Shown here: one piece after another, positions 9,401 through 19,468 of the stretch
How positions within the stretch are numbered: the first letter of the stretch is position 1
Layout: each line of letters begins with the position of its first letter
Assembly: GCA_040768665.1 (NCBI GenBank)
Contig: JAXGMN010000024.1
Coordinates: 62,001-126,000, forward strand
Direction of reading: 5' to 3'
Source of the DNA: JABWBD01 sp040768665
Lineage (GTDB): Bacteria; Planctomycetota; Planctomycetia; Pirellulales; Thermoguttaceae
DNA length: 64,000 nucleotides
Notes under the pieces: generated by a model
Database searches by the model: none
The model's input: only the letters and a program-made list of their open reading frames with translations
Told to the model about the DNA's origin: nothing
Program-made: the position numbers and the translations under genes

Positions 9401-12400
9401 GACCGTAGCTGGATAATGAGGCGGCGTCGTGCAAGCGATTTGATTCGCTGTGAGCACGTTCACATTGGCGGCGGGCAATCCGCCGAAGTAAACGGCAGCT
9501 CCCGGCTGGAACAACGTGCCGCCGATAGTGACCAAGGTGCCGCCGTCCACATCTCCCTGGTTGGGGCTGACCGAAGTGATCGTAGGCGTGTTGTCCACAA
9601 CGACCGTGTGCGGAGCCGCTGGCGTGCCATGGTAGACGGTACTGATCCCGTCGCTTGCGGTGACGTAATACTCGACTCCCGGCGGCTGTACCGCGGCCCC
9701 CGGGATGGTCGCCGACCAATCGTTGCCCGAGACGTTGTTCATGGCCAACGTGGTGTAAGCACCCGTGCTTCCGCGGGCGCGGTGATTGACCACCACGCTT
9801 TCCACGCCCACGTTGTCGGTGACCGCGGCCGTCAGCCGCAAGCCCGCGCCCGCGGTCGCCGACGTCTTGGGCACGTGCGTGATCACCGGCGGGATGGAGT
9901 CCAGGGCGCCGGCCGCGGCGACGTTCGAGAAGTCGGATTCGGTCATGTCGGTCGCCACTACGGTGAACTTGTAGTACATGGGCACGGCGGGCGTGACGTT
10001 GGTGTCGACAAACGATTCCTGGCCCACGGGGATGATCGTGCTGTTGATCCGCTGGTACGTGCCGTCGGCGCTCGTGGAGCGGTAAAGGTGATACCCGGCC
10101 AGCAGGTCGAAGTCGTCCTGCGCCCAAGTGAGCCCGATGGAGCCTTCCTGCCCGGTCGCCTGGAGCGTCATCGCGGCCACGCCCATGGTCTTCACCTGAA
10201 AACGGAATCGCCCCACGTCGTAGCCCGAGACCAGCCAGGGATCGTCCGCGGCCACGGCCCCGGAGATCCGCATCAGGTGATAGCTCTCGCCGGTCATCGG
10301 CGTGATCCAGAAGGTCCCCTGCCAGGTACGGGAGTTCACCCAGCCGTTGAAGCCCTCGGCGGCCGTCGCGTCGCCGATCGAGATCAACGCCGTGTCGTCG
10401 TCGGAAATCGTCCCGACGGCCTGCGCGCGAAGCAGGGGGACGCCGGGACTGCCCGACAGCACGACGCGGAACTGCTCGTCCGACTCGTCCACCAGATCGC
10501 CCGGGATCGGGATCGCGATGACTTGTTCCGTTTCGCCGATTGGGAATTCCAGGCTGCCGCTGGTCGCCAGGTAATCCAATCCGGCCCGCGCGGTCATGTC
10601 CCCGGTAGCGAAGTCGACCGAGATGAACTGCGCGGCCGGCTCGGTCAGCCGGACGGTGAACAGCATGTCGGCCTGGCCCGAATCGCCTTCGACGAGCGAA
10701 GCATCCTCGATCATCAGTTTCGGGCCGTCGTCGTCGGTGATCGTGCCCACGCCTTGAGCCTTGATGAAAGGCTCAGCCGCTGCCCCCGTCGCGTTGTTCA
10801 ACTGGACCGTGAACGTCTCGTGGATCTCGTTTAGCGTGTCGCCGATCAGGTAGACGGAAATCTGCTGATGCAAGGGGCCGCCGGGCTCGAAGGTCAAGGT
10901 TCCGCTCGTAGACAGGTAATCGTTGCCCGCCTTGGCCGTGCCGGGGGCGGTTGCGTAGTCCACGGTCACGGGCGCGAACAGCGGCTGGGAAACCGTCACG
11001 GTGAACTCCATCCGCGGATTGCCGCTGTTGCCTTCCTCCAGGGAGACGTCGTCGATCGACAGCACCGGATCATCGCACAGGATCGTGCCCACGCCGCGGC
11101 TGCGCGAGATGCCTGCGAGCGTGGCGTTGGTCAGGTCGACAAAAAAAGTTTCATCGCCTTCGTGCAGGCGGTCGCCGAGCACGGGGACCAACAGCGTCTG
11201 CTCACTGGCCGGTCCGGCCGGAAAGATCAGCGTGCCGGCCACGTACTGATAATCTTCTCCCGCCTTGGCCGTGCCGTCCGCCGTCGCGTAGTCGACTCGA
11301 ACCTCTTGTGCGATCGCGTCCGACAGGCTCACCGTGAACTGCGCGTACGTCGTGCCGCTGTGCCCCTCGATGATTTCCACGTCCGCAATCGACAGCAGGG
11401 GACCATCGTCGCCGATGATGGTGACCACCGCCTGCGGATCGGCGATAGCGGCCGCGCTTGCGTTGGACAGTTCGACGAGAAACGTCTCGTTGGGCTCGGC
11501 GAGCGTATCCCCGTGAACCAGAATCTCGATCGCCTGCTCGGCGCCACCGCCGGGTAAAAAGGTGAGTGTTCCGCTGACGGCCGAATAGTCCTCGCCGGCA
11601 GCGGCCGCGCCGTCACGTGTCGCAAAGTCGACGGTCACGGGAAACTGAGGCTCGGCGGACAACCGCACCGTCACCAGAACGCTGACGGTGCCGCTGTGCC
11701 CTTCGACCACCTGCACGTCGTCGATGGTGATCGTCGGCTCGTCATCTCGAATCGTGCCGAGACCTTCCGCCCGCGCGATCTCGGCGTGAACGGCGCCGGT
11801 CAACACCAGGTACACGGTCTCGTCGGGTTCGTCGAGCCGGTCGCCCAGCACCGTCACGACCACGGTCTGCGTCAAAAGGCCATCGGGTTCGAAGACGAGC
11901 GAACCGCTCATAGGCAGATAGTCGCTTCCGGCTTCCGCCGGGCCGTCGGCGGTTGCATACTGGACCGTGACGGTTTCCGCGGGCGGCTCGCTCAAACTGA
12001 TGACGAACTCCAGTTCCGCGGTGCCCTCGTCTCCTTCCATGGCCCAGGCATCCTCGACCGACAGGGAGGGATCATCATCGTCCACGATCGTGGCCTGGGC
12101 CACCCCTTGGTGGATTTCGGCGCCCTGAGCGTCGAACAGCCTCACAAAGAAGTGCTCGTCGGGTTCGTCCACCGTATCCGGCAGAATGGCAATCGTGATA
12201 AACTGCGGAAGCGATTGGCCGGCCGGAAACGTCAAGGTGCCGCTGCTCGACACGAAGTCTTGCCCGCCGGCCGCCGTGCCGTCCATGGTCTCGTAATGTA
12301 CGGTCACCGTTTCACTCGGAGCTTCCGAGATACCGACTTCCAGGACGATCTCGGAAACCCCTTCGTCTCCTTCGACTCCGAAGGCGTCGCCGATCGACAG

Positions 12401-15400
12401 CCGGGGATCGTCGTTCAACAGGGTTGCCACGCCCACATCCTTGGCGATGGCGACGTTGGCGTTCAGCAGCCGGACTTCGAACGTCTCATCCGGTTCGAAT
12501 CGCCGGTCGGCCACCAGCGGAACGACGATCTGCCGCTGCAGCCCCAGATCGACCGCTTCGTGCTGAATCGTGGCTTCGACCAGCGTGGCGTCGTTGGTTG
12601 AACTTCCGTTGGGTGCGACGACAAAATTGATGCGATCCCCCGCCGCCACCCGGACGCCCGCAATGGTGATCGGTTCTGCTCCGGACTCCCCCCCCTCGGC
12701 CAGCGTGCCGGAGGCCAGGGTGTAGACGCTGTTGTTCACCTCGACGAACCATTGCACCCCGCCGCTGCCGCCGAGGTCCAGATCGGCGAAGCGGTAGGAA
12801 ACATCGACGGTGGTGTCGATGGGGCTGCGCCAACTGAGCACCGAAAGGCTATCGGTTGCGGGATGCAGCATCACCGTGCCGGCGGGCCAAGACAGCGTGC
12901 CCGATACATAGTCCGCCCCGGTATCGTTGCGAGCCACCGAGGGCTGGGCGGTGCCGGAGGCGTACCACGTATTCAATCCCGGTTGCGGCTCAGCCGATGC
13001 GGCATTCAGTTCGTATTGGCCGTTGCGGACCAGATCGGTCTTGTGCCGGTAGGACCACGTGTTCCAGACGGCGTTTTCAGATGCCGAAAAGTCCGTCGAA
13101 ATGGAATAGACCCCGGGCAGTTCGCCGAACGCCAACAGACCGCCGTGCGGCCGGTAGTCGAAGGTCTCTTGGGCGGTTCCATTCGCCATGGTGAATTCAA
13201 CCATTACCGGCTTGGCGGGCGTTTCGGACAGACTGACCGTAAGCACGGCACGCTCACCCGCGGGCTTGTCGCCGATGCGGGCTAGAAAAGCGTCGGTCGT
13301 GCCGCCCAGCGTCAGATCATAGCCACCGGAAACCCAGCCCGGCGATTCAGTCTGGCCCACCACCCAGGCATTCCCGTCGGCGTCCACGGCGACGCCTCGT
13401 CCCTCCTCGCCCAGATCGCCGCCCAGGTAGCTGGACCAAAGCAACTGACCGTCGGTGTCCAGCTTCGCCAGGAAAGCATCCGAGGCACCCTGAAAACCGA
13501 TGTCGACTCCACCTGTCACCCAGTCGGGCGATTCAGTCTTGCCGACGACCCACGCGGCACCCGAAGCATCGATGTCCAAGGCATACGCCCGATCGGTTCG
13601 ATTCGCCCCCAGGTACGTCGACCAAAGCATCTGCTGACCATCGCTGCTCAACTTGGCCACAAAGCCATCCGTTTCCCCGCCATACGATGTATCAAAGCTG
13701 CCCGCGATCCAGCCCTCGGATTGCGTCTCGCCCACGACCCAAACATCGTCCCACGGGTCGATCGCAACATCCCAGATGGTCTCAGAAGCGTCCCCACCGA
13801 CGTAGGTTGCCCATTCGGCCAGTTCACCATTGCTTCGGATCGCGGCCACGAACCCCGTTCGAGAACCAGGGTAGGCAGTGTTCAAACCCCGCCACAACCA
13901 ATTGCTGGACTCCGTCCAGCCGGCGACAACAATTCGACCATCGTGCTGAACGGTAACCGCACGAGCTTCGTCATTCGAACTTCCACCCAAGTAACTCGAC
14001 CAGAGCAGTTGGCCGCCAGAGTCGTACTTGGCGACAAACCCGTCCCATGTGCCGCCCTTGGATAGATCGAACCCATTTTGAATCCAGTCCGTTGATACGG
14101 TGCCACCGACGACGATCGGGGTGCCAGAGCCGTCGATGGCCACGCCATACCCTCGATCTTCCGCAGTACCGCCCGAGTAGGTTCCCGAAAGGACTCGTCC
14201 GTTCGGCCCGAGCTTCACCAGGAACGCATCATAACCGCCGAACGGAGTGACCCGTCCTCCCGAAAACCACGCGACGGTTGAATTGCTGTCTCCCGTGATC
14301 CAGGCATTGCCGGTGGAATCGAGGGCGATGGCTCGGCATACGTCGACGTTATTAGCACCCAGGTACGTGGCCCAAAGTAATTGGCCATCCGGCGCAAACT
14401 TGGCGGCAAATCCATCTGTGTTTCCGCCAAATGTTGTGTCCAGCCCCGACGTTGCCGGGAAATTGTTGCTGGTGGTCGAACCGACAACCCAGACGTTGCC
14501 CTCGGCATCGACGGCAGTGTCGAAGATGGTCTCGGCCCCGGTGCCCCCGAGATAACTGGACCAGACCCGCGGTTCGGGATCTCCGACGGCAAGCGTTCCT
14601 TCCGTGACTACGACATCGGAGATGGATAGCAGCAGACCGTCATCACCGATAATTGTTCCGATCGCTTCCCCTCGGGAAACCAACGCTCCGTTAACACTCG
14701 TCAAACGCACATAGAATTCCTCGTTGACTTCGACCTCGGTGTCGCCGAAAACGGGGACCACGATCGTCTGCTCGCTGGGACCGCCGGGTACAAAAGCAAG
14801 CGTGCCGCTGACGGCCTCATAATCGCTACCCGCTTTGGCCGTTCCATCCGCCGTGGTGTAACTGACCGTCACGGGTTTCAGCGCTGGTCCCGATAACCGG
14901 ACCCGGAAGACCGCATCCACGGTACCGGTGTCACCTTCGACGACCGATACGTCTTCGATCGTCACCGACCGGCTATCGTCGTCGATGATCGTAGCGGTGG
15001 CGATGCGTCGGTCCAAATCCGCGACCGTCGCATGGGTCAGCCGCAGCCGAAACGTCTCGTCCGATTCCGGGAGCGTGTCGCCGATGATCGGCACGGAGAT
15101 CGTCTGCTCGACCGACCCCGGCTCGAACACCAGCATCCCGCTGCTCGCGAAATAATCGACTCCTGCAAAGGCCGTCGCGTCTTCGGTGAAGTAGTGGACC
15201 GTCACCACGTGGTCGCTCGGTTTGGACAGTGTCACCGTGAACACCGCTGCTGCCGCGACGTCATCGCCCTCGATCACCGAGGTGTCCGCGACGCTCAACA
15301 CCGGGTTGTCATCCAGGATCGTGCCCAGAGCTTCGTCCACGGCCAGGTCGCCGATGGTTGCATTCGACAGCCGCACGAAGAAACTCTTGTCCGGCTCTTC

Positions 15401-18400
15401 CTGCGTGTTTCCCAGAAGCGGCACGTTGATCACAGCCTGCATCACACCCGGTTCGAACGTGAGCACCCCACTGGTGGCCGTGTAATCGACGCCTGCGAGC
15501 GCCGTACCGTCGACCGTACGGTAGGCTACGCGGAGCGGTTCGCTGGCGGGCTGCGATAGGCTGACCGTGAACGGTATTTCGTTCCGGTTGTAGCCCGCGT
15601 CGTTGCCGCCGACCGGGTGGACCTGGAAATCGGTGTGCGGAGGCGAAGGGCCGAAACCCACAAACGGCTGGAAGGTCGTGTCCATGTCGCGGTTGAATGT
15701 GACGGTGAACGTCGTCGGGCCGGCCCCAACGGTCGGCACCGTGATGGCATTCACGCCGTTGACAAACACCTCTTCCACGAAAGGATACGTCGATTCGTAT
15801 CCGAAGTCCGGCGGCGTGCCGTAGTCAACGCGCGCGGTGGTGAAGTTGTCGTAGTAATCCGTAATTGCATGATCGATAAGAGTTGTGTTACTGGTGCCCC
15901 AATAGTTGTCCCGCAAGTTGACGCAGGCCGGCACGCTCGCGCTCGGTGCAGTTACACGCATCCAACTGGTCACGCTGGGGTTCCAGTACGAACTCAAGAA
16001 TGCATTGTAGATGCCGGATCCACGCAATCTTTCCGAAACGTATGCTTCGACCTGTCCGCTTGCAAACGCGGCTATCAGTTGGTCTTCCGAAAGCTGTCCA
16101 GGAAGCTCCAGTATGTATGTATCTACACCCCAATCATACACGTGGGTACGGTTTCCCCAGGCTTTGGAGTCTTCTCCCCAAAGCGTCAAGGACTCACGAA
16201 TGTTTCTGTAGTTCGGGTCAGGCCACTGCGGTCGCCAATTCGTGTATGCAAGCGGTGTGCCATCAATCCACTCGTAGTAGCCATAGCCGTCGGGCTTTAA
16301 CCCGAACGCCGCCCATTCCCAACTTCGAATTATTGGCCGACTCTCCCAGTAGGCGACGAGAAATCGGTCTTTTTCCTGAGTCTCCGCGATTGCCAAGTGA
16401 CCGCCGAAAAAGTTGGCCGTCAGTTCCATAGACACATGGGATGGCAATCCACCTTTGTATCCTTGCAACAGCGCATAGGTGTGGCCGTCATGATGTACCA
16501 CATGGTAGGGTCTGGCGTTTGGGTCCGGCAGCCAGTCAAGCTGATACGACATGGCCGCGGGATAAGTCAACGGTTTGTTATTCTCGTTGTCTTGTAGTAC
16601 CACGCTGTTCCGCAGATCGGCACCATAGGGTCCGTACGCCTTCGGGCCCCACCACCCGGCGTCGAACAGCACGGTGTCATAAGAGAAATCGGCACGGATG
16701 TAGTTCTGGCTGTCATCACCCGCACTGCGGAACTTGTGGAACAGGCTGTTCGAAATCCGCTTGGCCGACACTTTGGAGTAGGCGCGGTCCCAGTCAAAAT
16801 AGCCGTGATCGATGGTGTTGAACCCCGTCATCGACGGGTTGCGGACCTTGACGTACGACAGATCGCCTCGGCCGCCCGACTCGACCCGCACGTCGACCGT
16901 CTGTCCGGAAACCAAGTAAGACGGCAGGAAAACGACCGGGCGCTCGTACGTGCCCTGCACGTCCAGTGTCCCTCGGACGATGATGTATCCGGATTGCGGG
17001 CCCGGATTGTAGGGATCGCTGCTGATCGCCCCCCACTGGACCATCGTGCCGTCCTCGATCCGCAGGGTCGCGCCGGGTTCCACGAGCACGGGCCCGCCCA
17101 CGATCCAGAAGTCCTCGGCGGTCAGCGTCATGTCCTCGCTGATCACCGGCGGCAGATTGCGGCCCCGCTGCACGATGAACTGGAAGGTGTCGAGCCGCTC
17201 GTACATCACCACTTCGGGCTCGGCGTTCCAGCCGTCCTCGAAATAGATCGTGACCACGAAATTGATCACGTGGTCGTTGGGACAATTGGGATCGATCTCG
17301 ACGACCCACGGGGCTTCGACCCCCGTGATCACGCCGCCCTCGTCGTAGATCAGCCCGTTGTCATCCAGCGAGAACGGGCCCATACCCCGCATGATCACCG
17401 TGTTGGAAAGAATCTCGACGTACGGATCGGGCTGCGAAGCTCCCGCGGCGTAGGCGTCGAGGATCGCAATCACGTGATCGGCCTGACCCGAGCGATTGAT
17501 CAATTCGAACCCGATGTGGATCGTCTCGCCGGCATCGGCGCGCCCGTCGCCGTCGTTGGCCGGGTCGATCGACGGCGAGTCGAACAGCCACGTGTTGTGA
17601 AGCCGCACGCCCGGGGCGGGCAGCTTGATCAGCGCCGTGTAGGCATCCACGACGCCGCCCGAGGCGGCGATGCCGCCCATCAGAAAACGCGAGGAATAGA
17701 TGTCCCGCTGCCAGAAATAGGACCGCATCAAGGCCGCCACGCCCGAAACGACGGGCGTGGCCATCGAGGTGCCGCTCCACTTGGCGTATTGGTTGCCTGG
17801 AAGCGTGCTGTGGATCGACGCGCCCGGCGCCATGATCTCGTAGCCGTAGTTCGAAAACGACGCCCGCTTGTTGCTGCTCGTCGATGCCTCGACGCCCAAC
17901 ACATAAGGCAACGCGGCTGGGTAGAGCGGGGCACTCCAGATTGACAGGCTATCGTTGCCCGCAGCGGCTACCAGCACGGCCTGGTTCAAAGCGATTTCCA
18001 GCGCGTCTTCGACGATCTGCGACCGGGTGTAACCGCCGAAACTCATATTGATCACGTCGGCGCCGTGGTCCACCGCGTACAGGATGCCCTCGGCGATGTC
18101 GTCGATCGTCAGCACACCGCTGTACTGCGCGGCTCGGATGGCCATGATCCGAGTGTTGAAGGCCACCCCCACGCCGCCCTTGCCATTGAACCCCTGCGCC
18201 GCGATGATCCCGGCCACGTGCGTGCCGTGGCCGTGATAGTCGATGGGGTCGCCCGTGTGCATGTTGGGGTTCGAAACCACGCTGACTCCGTGGACGTCGT
18301 CGATGTATCCGTTTCCGTCATCGTCGATCCCGTTACCCGGAATCTCGCCGGGGTTGACCCACATGTTGGCGGCCAGATCTTCGTGGGTGTAATCGACTCC

Positions 18401-19195
18401 CGAATCGATTACCGCGACCACGACATCGTGCGCCCCTCCCGGATAGACGCCGTTGTGGTTCAGATGATCCCACGCCTTCCAGGTCCAGGCGTTCTCGTGG
18501 AACCACTGCTCGTCGTAGTCGGGATCGGTCGTGGCGTCGGGCAAGTTTTCAATGACCGGCGGAATTTCGTCGGTCAGTGTCCACACGTAGTTCGGCTCGG
18601 CATACTCGACCTCGGGCAGAGCTGCGAAAGCCGCACACACTTGCTCCAGGTCCGTCTCCGCCGGCACCTGCAACCGGTGCCATCGAGCGAGTCCCGCCGT
18701 GGCTTCCCCCAGCACGGGTACGACTACGTCAGCCAATCGCGAGGCTGACGCGCCGCTTGAACTTTTCGCGTCTGCTGAATCCGGGAAGATTCTCTCGACG
18801 GACCCGACCTGATAGAGCGACACCAGACCGCTATACGATTCTCTGGCCCGGTGGGGGCCCATACGCTGCGTGAACTCACCACCGCTGCGCTTGGCCGCAG
18901 GAAGAGCATTCCAGCCTTCGCGGAACTTCACCAGGATTTCCCCGGCTGTGGTTGCAGTCCGCCGGACCAGATCGCTGTCGTCTGCGAACATCTCCGCAAG
19001 CGGATACTCCGCATCGGTCGGGGCGTCGAACCGTTCGGATTCCGAAAAACCGGCCGCCGACGCCTCCAGCAGCGAACGCTCTTCCAACGGTTCAAGCCGA
19101 AGTGTTCGCGACCGGCCAAAAGGCGTCCTCGGATGAGCACGTCCAGCAACTCTCAAGCGGCCTCGTTTGCGCCTCAGAAACCATTGATTGCTCAT
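6404..19195 (-). CDS. Giant secreted subtilase with lectin-like, Calx-beta, SBBP, cohesin and dockerin modules
   Basis: The product is about 4263 aa. The N terminus has the planctomycete RLEPLEERSLL surface-protein motif. An I9/fervidolysin-like prodomain leads to an S8 peptidase with the triad in place: VIDSGVDYTHEDL (D264), GHGTHVAG (H323) and SGTSMATP (S476). A C-type-lectin-like domain follows (GGHLAIAETQEKDRF...YYEWIDGTPLAYTNW, coded near 16460-16050). Then come about ten Calx-beta repeats (15600-10350) with an SBBP beta-propeller block (about 14580-13250), an Fn3-like stretch, IPT/TIG, cohesin-like domains, a dockerin (about 8840-8600), Big_5, and a final dockerin-like DYNRDSFVTITDELIARNN. 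It is probably an extracellular, Ca-dependent adhesin or protease. The ATG at 19195 has AAAGG about 10 nt upstream and is preferred over the GTG at 19231. Confidence 0.93.
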   Translation of the reverse strand: MSNQWFLRRKRGRLRVAGRAHPRTPFGRSRTLRLEPLEERSLLEASAAGFSESERFDAPTDAEYPLAEMFADDSDLVRRTATTAGEILVKFREGWNALPAAKRSGGEFTQRMGPHRARESYSGLVSLYQVGSVERIFPDSADAKSSSGASASRLADVVVPVLGEATAGLARWHRLQVPAETDLEQVCAAFAALPEVEYAEPNYVWTLTDEIPPVIENLPDATTDPDYDEQWFHENAWTWKAWDHLNHNGVYPGGAHDVVVAVIDSGVDYTHEDLAANMWVNPGEIPGNGIDDDGNGYIDDVHGVSVVSNPNMHTGDPIDYHGHGTHVAGIIAAQGFNGKGGVGVAFNTRIMAIRAAQYSGVLTIDDIAEGILYAVDHGADVINMSFGGYTRSQIVEDALEIALNQAVLVAAAGNDSLSIWSAPLYPAALPYVLGVEASTSSNKRASFSNYGYEIMAPGASIHSTLPGNQYAKWSGTSMATPVVSGVAALMRSYFWQRDIYSSRFLMGGIAASGGVVDAYTALIKLPAPGVRLHNTWLFDSPSIDPANDGDGRADAGETIHIGFELINRSGQADHVIAILDAYAAGASQPDPYVEILSNTVIMRGMGPFSLDDNGLIYDEGGVITGVEAPWVVEIDPNCPNDHVINFVVTIYFEDGWNAEPEVVMYERLDTFQFIVQRGRNLPPVISEDMTLTAEDFWIVGGPVLVEPGATLRIEDGTMVQWGAISSDPYNPGPQSGYIIVRGTLDVQGTYERPVVFLPSYLVSGQTVDVRVESGGRGDLSYVKVRNPSMTGFNTIDHGYFDWDRAYSKVSAKRISNSLFHKFRSAGDDSQNYIRADFSYDTVLFDAGWWGPKAYGPYGADLRNSVVLQDNENNKPLTYPAAMSYQLDWLPDPNARPYHVVHHDGHTYALLQGYKGGLPSHVSMELTANFFGGHLAIAETQEKDRFLVAYWESRPIIRSWEWAAFGLKPDGYGYYEWIDGTPLAYTNWRPQWPDPNYRNIRESLTLWGEDSKAWGNRTHVYDWGVDTYILELPGQLSEDQLIAAFASGQVEAYVSERLRGSGIYNAFLSSYWNPSVTSWMRVTAPSASVPACVNLRDNYWGTSNTTLIDHAITDYYDNFTTARVDYGTPPDFGYESTYPFVEEVFVNGVNAITVPTVGAGPTTFTVTFNRDMDTTFQPFVGFGPSPPHTDFQVHPVGGNDAGYNRNEIPFTVSLSQPASEPLRVAYRTVDGTALAGVDYTATSGVLTFEPGVMQAVINVPLLGNTQEEPDKSFFVRLSNATIGDLAVDEALGTILDDNPVLSVADTSVIEGDDVAAAAVFTVTLSKPSDHVVTVHYFTEDATAFAGVDYFASSGMLVFEPGSVEQTISVPIIGDTLPESDETFRLRLTHATVADLDRRIATATIIDDDSRSVTIEDVSVVEGDTGTVDAVFRVRLSGPALKPVTVSYTTADGTAKAGSDYEAVSGTLAFVPGGPSEQTIVVPVFGDTEVEVNEEFYVRLTSVNGALVSRGEAIGTIIGDDGLLLSISDVVVTEGTLAVGDPEPRVWSSYLGGTGAETIFDTAVDAEGNVWVVGSTTSNNFPATSGLDTTFGGNTDGFAAKFAPDGQLLWATYLGANNVDVCRAIALDSTGNAWITGDSNSTVAWFSGGRVTPFGGYDAFLVKLGPNGRVLSGTYSGGTAEDRGYGVAIDGSGTPIVVGGTVSTDWIQNGFDLSKGGTWDGFVAKYDSGGQLLWSSYLGGSSNDEARAVTVQHDGRIVVAGWTESSNWLWRGLNTAYPGSRTGFVAAIRSNGELAEWATYVGGDASETIWDVAIDPWDDVWVVGETQSEGWIAGSFDTSYGGETDGFVAKLSSDGQQMLWSTYLGANRTDRAYALDIDASGAAWVVGKTESPDWVTGGVDIGFQGASDAFLAKLDTDGQLLWSSYLGGDLGEEGRGVAVDADGNAWVVGQTESPGWVSGGYDLTLGGTTDAFLARIGDKPAGERAVLTVSLSETPAKPVMVEFTMANGTAQETFDYRPHGGLLAFGELPGVYSISTDFSASENAVWNTWSYRHKTDLVRNGQYELNAASAEPQPGLNTWYASGTAQPSVARNDTGADYVSGTLSWPAGTVMLHPATDSLSVLSWRSPIDTTVDVSYRFADLDLGGSGGVQWFVEVNNSVYTLASGTLAEGGESGAEPITIAGVRVAAGDRINFVVAPNGSSTNDATLVEATIQHEAVDLGLQRQIVVPLVADRRFEPDETFEVRLLNANVAIAKDVGVATLLNDDPRLSIGDAFGVEGDEGVSEIVLEVGISEAPSETVTVHYETMDGTAAGGQDFVSSSGTLTFPAGQSLPQFITIAILPDTVDEPDEHFFVRLFDAQGAEIHQGVAQATIVDDDDPSLSVEDAWAMEGDEGTAELEFVISLSEPPAETVTVQYATADGPAEAGSDYLPMSGSLVFEPDGLLTQTVVVTVLGDRLDEPDETVYLVLTGAVHAEIARAEGLGTIRDDEPTITIDDVQVVEGHSGTVSVLVTVRLSAEPQFPVTVDFATRDGAAAAGEDYSAVSGTLTFLPGGGAEQAIEILVHGDTLAEPNETFLVELSNASAAAIADPQAVVTIIGDDGPLLSIADVEIIEGHSGTTYAQFTVSLSDAIAQEVRVDYATADGTAKAGEDYQYVAGTLIFPAGPASEQTLLVPVLGDRLHEGDETFFVDLTNATLAGISRSRGVGTILCDDPVLSIDDVSLEEGNSGNPRMEFTVTVSQPLFAPVTVDYATAPGTAKAGNDYLSTSGTLTFEPGGPLHQQISVYLIGDTLNEIHETFTVQLNNATGAAAEPFIKAQGVGTITDDDGPKLMIEDASLVEGDSGQADMLFTVRLTEPAAQFISVDFATGDMTARAGLDYLATSGSLEFPIGETEQVIAIPIPGDLVDESDEQFRVVLSGSPGVPLLRAQAVGTISDDDTALISIGDATAAEGFNGWVNSRTWQGTFWITPMTGESYHLMRISGAVAADDPWLVSGYDVGRFRFQVKTMGVAAMTLQATGQEGSIGLTWAQDDFDLLAGYHLYRSTSADGTYQRINSTIIPVGQESFVDTNVTPAVPMYYKFTVVATDMTESDFSNVAAAGALDSIPPVITHVPKTSATAGAGLRLTAAVTDNVGVESVVVNHRARGSTGAYTTLAMNNVSGNDWSATIPGAAVQPPGVEYYVTASDGISTVYHGTPAAPHTVVVDNTPTITSVSPNQGDVDGGTLVTIGGTLFQPGAAVYFGGLPAANVNVLTANQIACTTPPHYPATVDVTVVNPDETTVTLLRGFRFVDNDIVLSMPNRTADHGAIVEIPVSVSNADGLLSASVEVSFNPAVISLQSAAVGALTFGWSLETHSPAAGRVRLAMAGSTSVSGTGDLARLTFQVVGAPTSQSNLIIESAEINGNTFTGDLSDGSLTVNGLFSVSGRVTYYTGGGAVGGTQLNMVGVGQHQGLSDTAGDYTISDLQTGAYTLTPAKTGDVSEISALDASWILQKVVGSRTLSVNQTTAADVDRSGNITSYDATLVLQQSVGLITVPFPGAGRVWDFVPEQRTYPLINSDQTGQNFTAILLGDVTGNWQPPAGAGGAGIFALDSPTAVGLRVSTVEGQNGMQVHVPILVEAGGPAFQAADLVIHYDAAVLEFQAGQAAVGSAGSDMALQINSNNPGVLRIGMAGSLLAVREGTLLELPFDVLAPLAVPSPLSFESARLDEGQVDVTTYHGGVQDTTPPSAGTFSPTDDAIDVALDTNLVITFSEEIRKAAGAVFIKRTDDDSTVESIDVGGAQVSVAGAVATIDLSAVLLEDTSYYVEIAPGAFEDLAGNSFPGVSGATAWNFTTLDMPSTVVGRHIFYNRSYFDGNDPAAGPADDGAIAPSPGDLGEAGTHRGADNELVLSDPTQSWTPGTWVGMQVANLTDGSTGIVSANTATTVTASLAGGMENDWDAGDEYLLVGLGKTALLPGRTATFANYTSYCRGINGIMVDIDDLSDIPILGDFDFRVGNDDNPAAWPAAPDPQSITVRWGEGVGRSDRVTIIWADDDWTTPTVEPGAIAKQWLQVTVKVTDHTGLAEPDVFYWGNAIGESGLGNTTAFAFVTVTDELAARNNPHNFLNRAGVEDFVDYNRDSFVTITDELIARNNGTNFLNALKIIAVPPSGAGASGDSERTIASGTQLDGALLATPVFAERRTSDQVVAVRAKPTSEGVWAAHDVLFDDASEWQAAPVEDESTETAVKWLRSVDLVSALASNPGKGNSPVDEIFAVDWIDEQWPNEEWR

Positions 19196-19393
19196 GGTTG
19201 TTCCGCCTTTCGCCGGAGGAAACACCACCACCTCGTCACGTTGCCCCGCCGGGGCGCACGAAATATCGCAATCAATAACCCCCTGTGGTGGTCATCCAGT
19301 TTTTCTGAAATTGGTTGCTGTTTCGACCGCTTGAGAGGCTCTGACAAAACGGCGGCTGGCTCCCGGTCATTGCGCAAGCACATCGGCGCAGCA

Positions 19394-19409
19394 CTTCCCT
19401 ATAGGGAAG
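19394..19409. promoter_or_regulatory. 16-bp perfect palindrome, possible operator
   Basis: CTTCCCTATAGGGAAG reads identically on both strands. It lies between the end of the sigma factor gene (19469) and the start of the giant gene (19195). With no loop it cannot be a terminator hairpin, so a site for a dimeric regulator of the giant gene is the simplest reading. A degenerate family A half-element sits nearby at about 19331-19352. No regulator can be assigned. Confidence 0.3.
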
Positions 19410-19468
19410 ACGCCGAAGTCTGACCACATCCTCGCGAACCGGAATCGGTCCACGTTGCGTTCGGGCTT

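Noticed and set aside
8057..10834. 925-codon plus-strand open frame opposite the giant gene
   Set aside because: It is antisense to well-conserved Calx-beta/dockerin coding sequence, is Arg/His-rich without domains, and is a GC-rich shadow.
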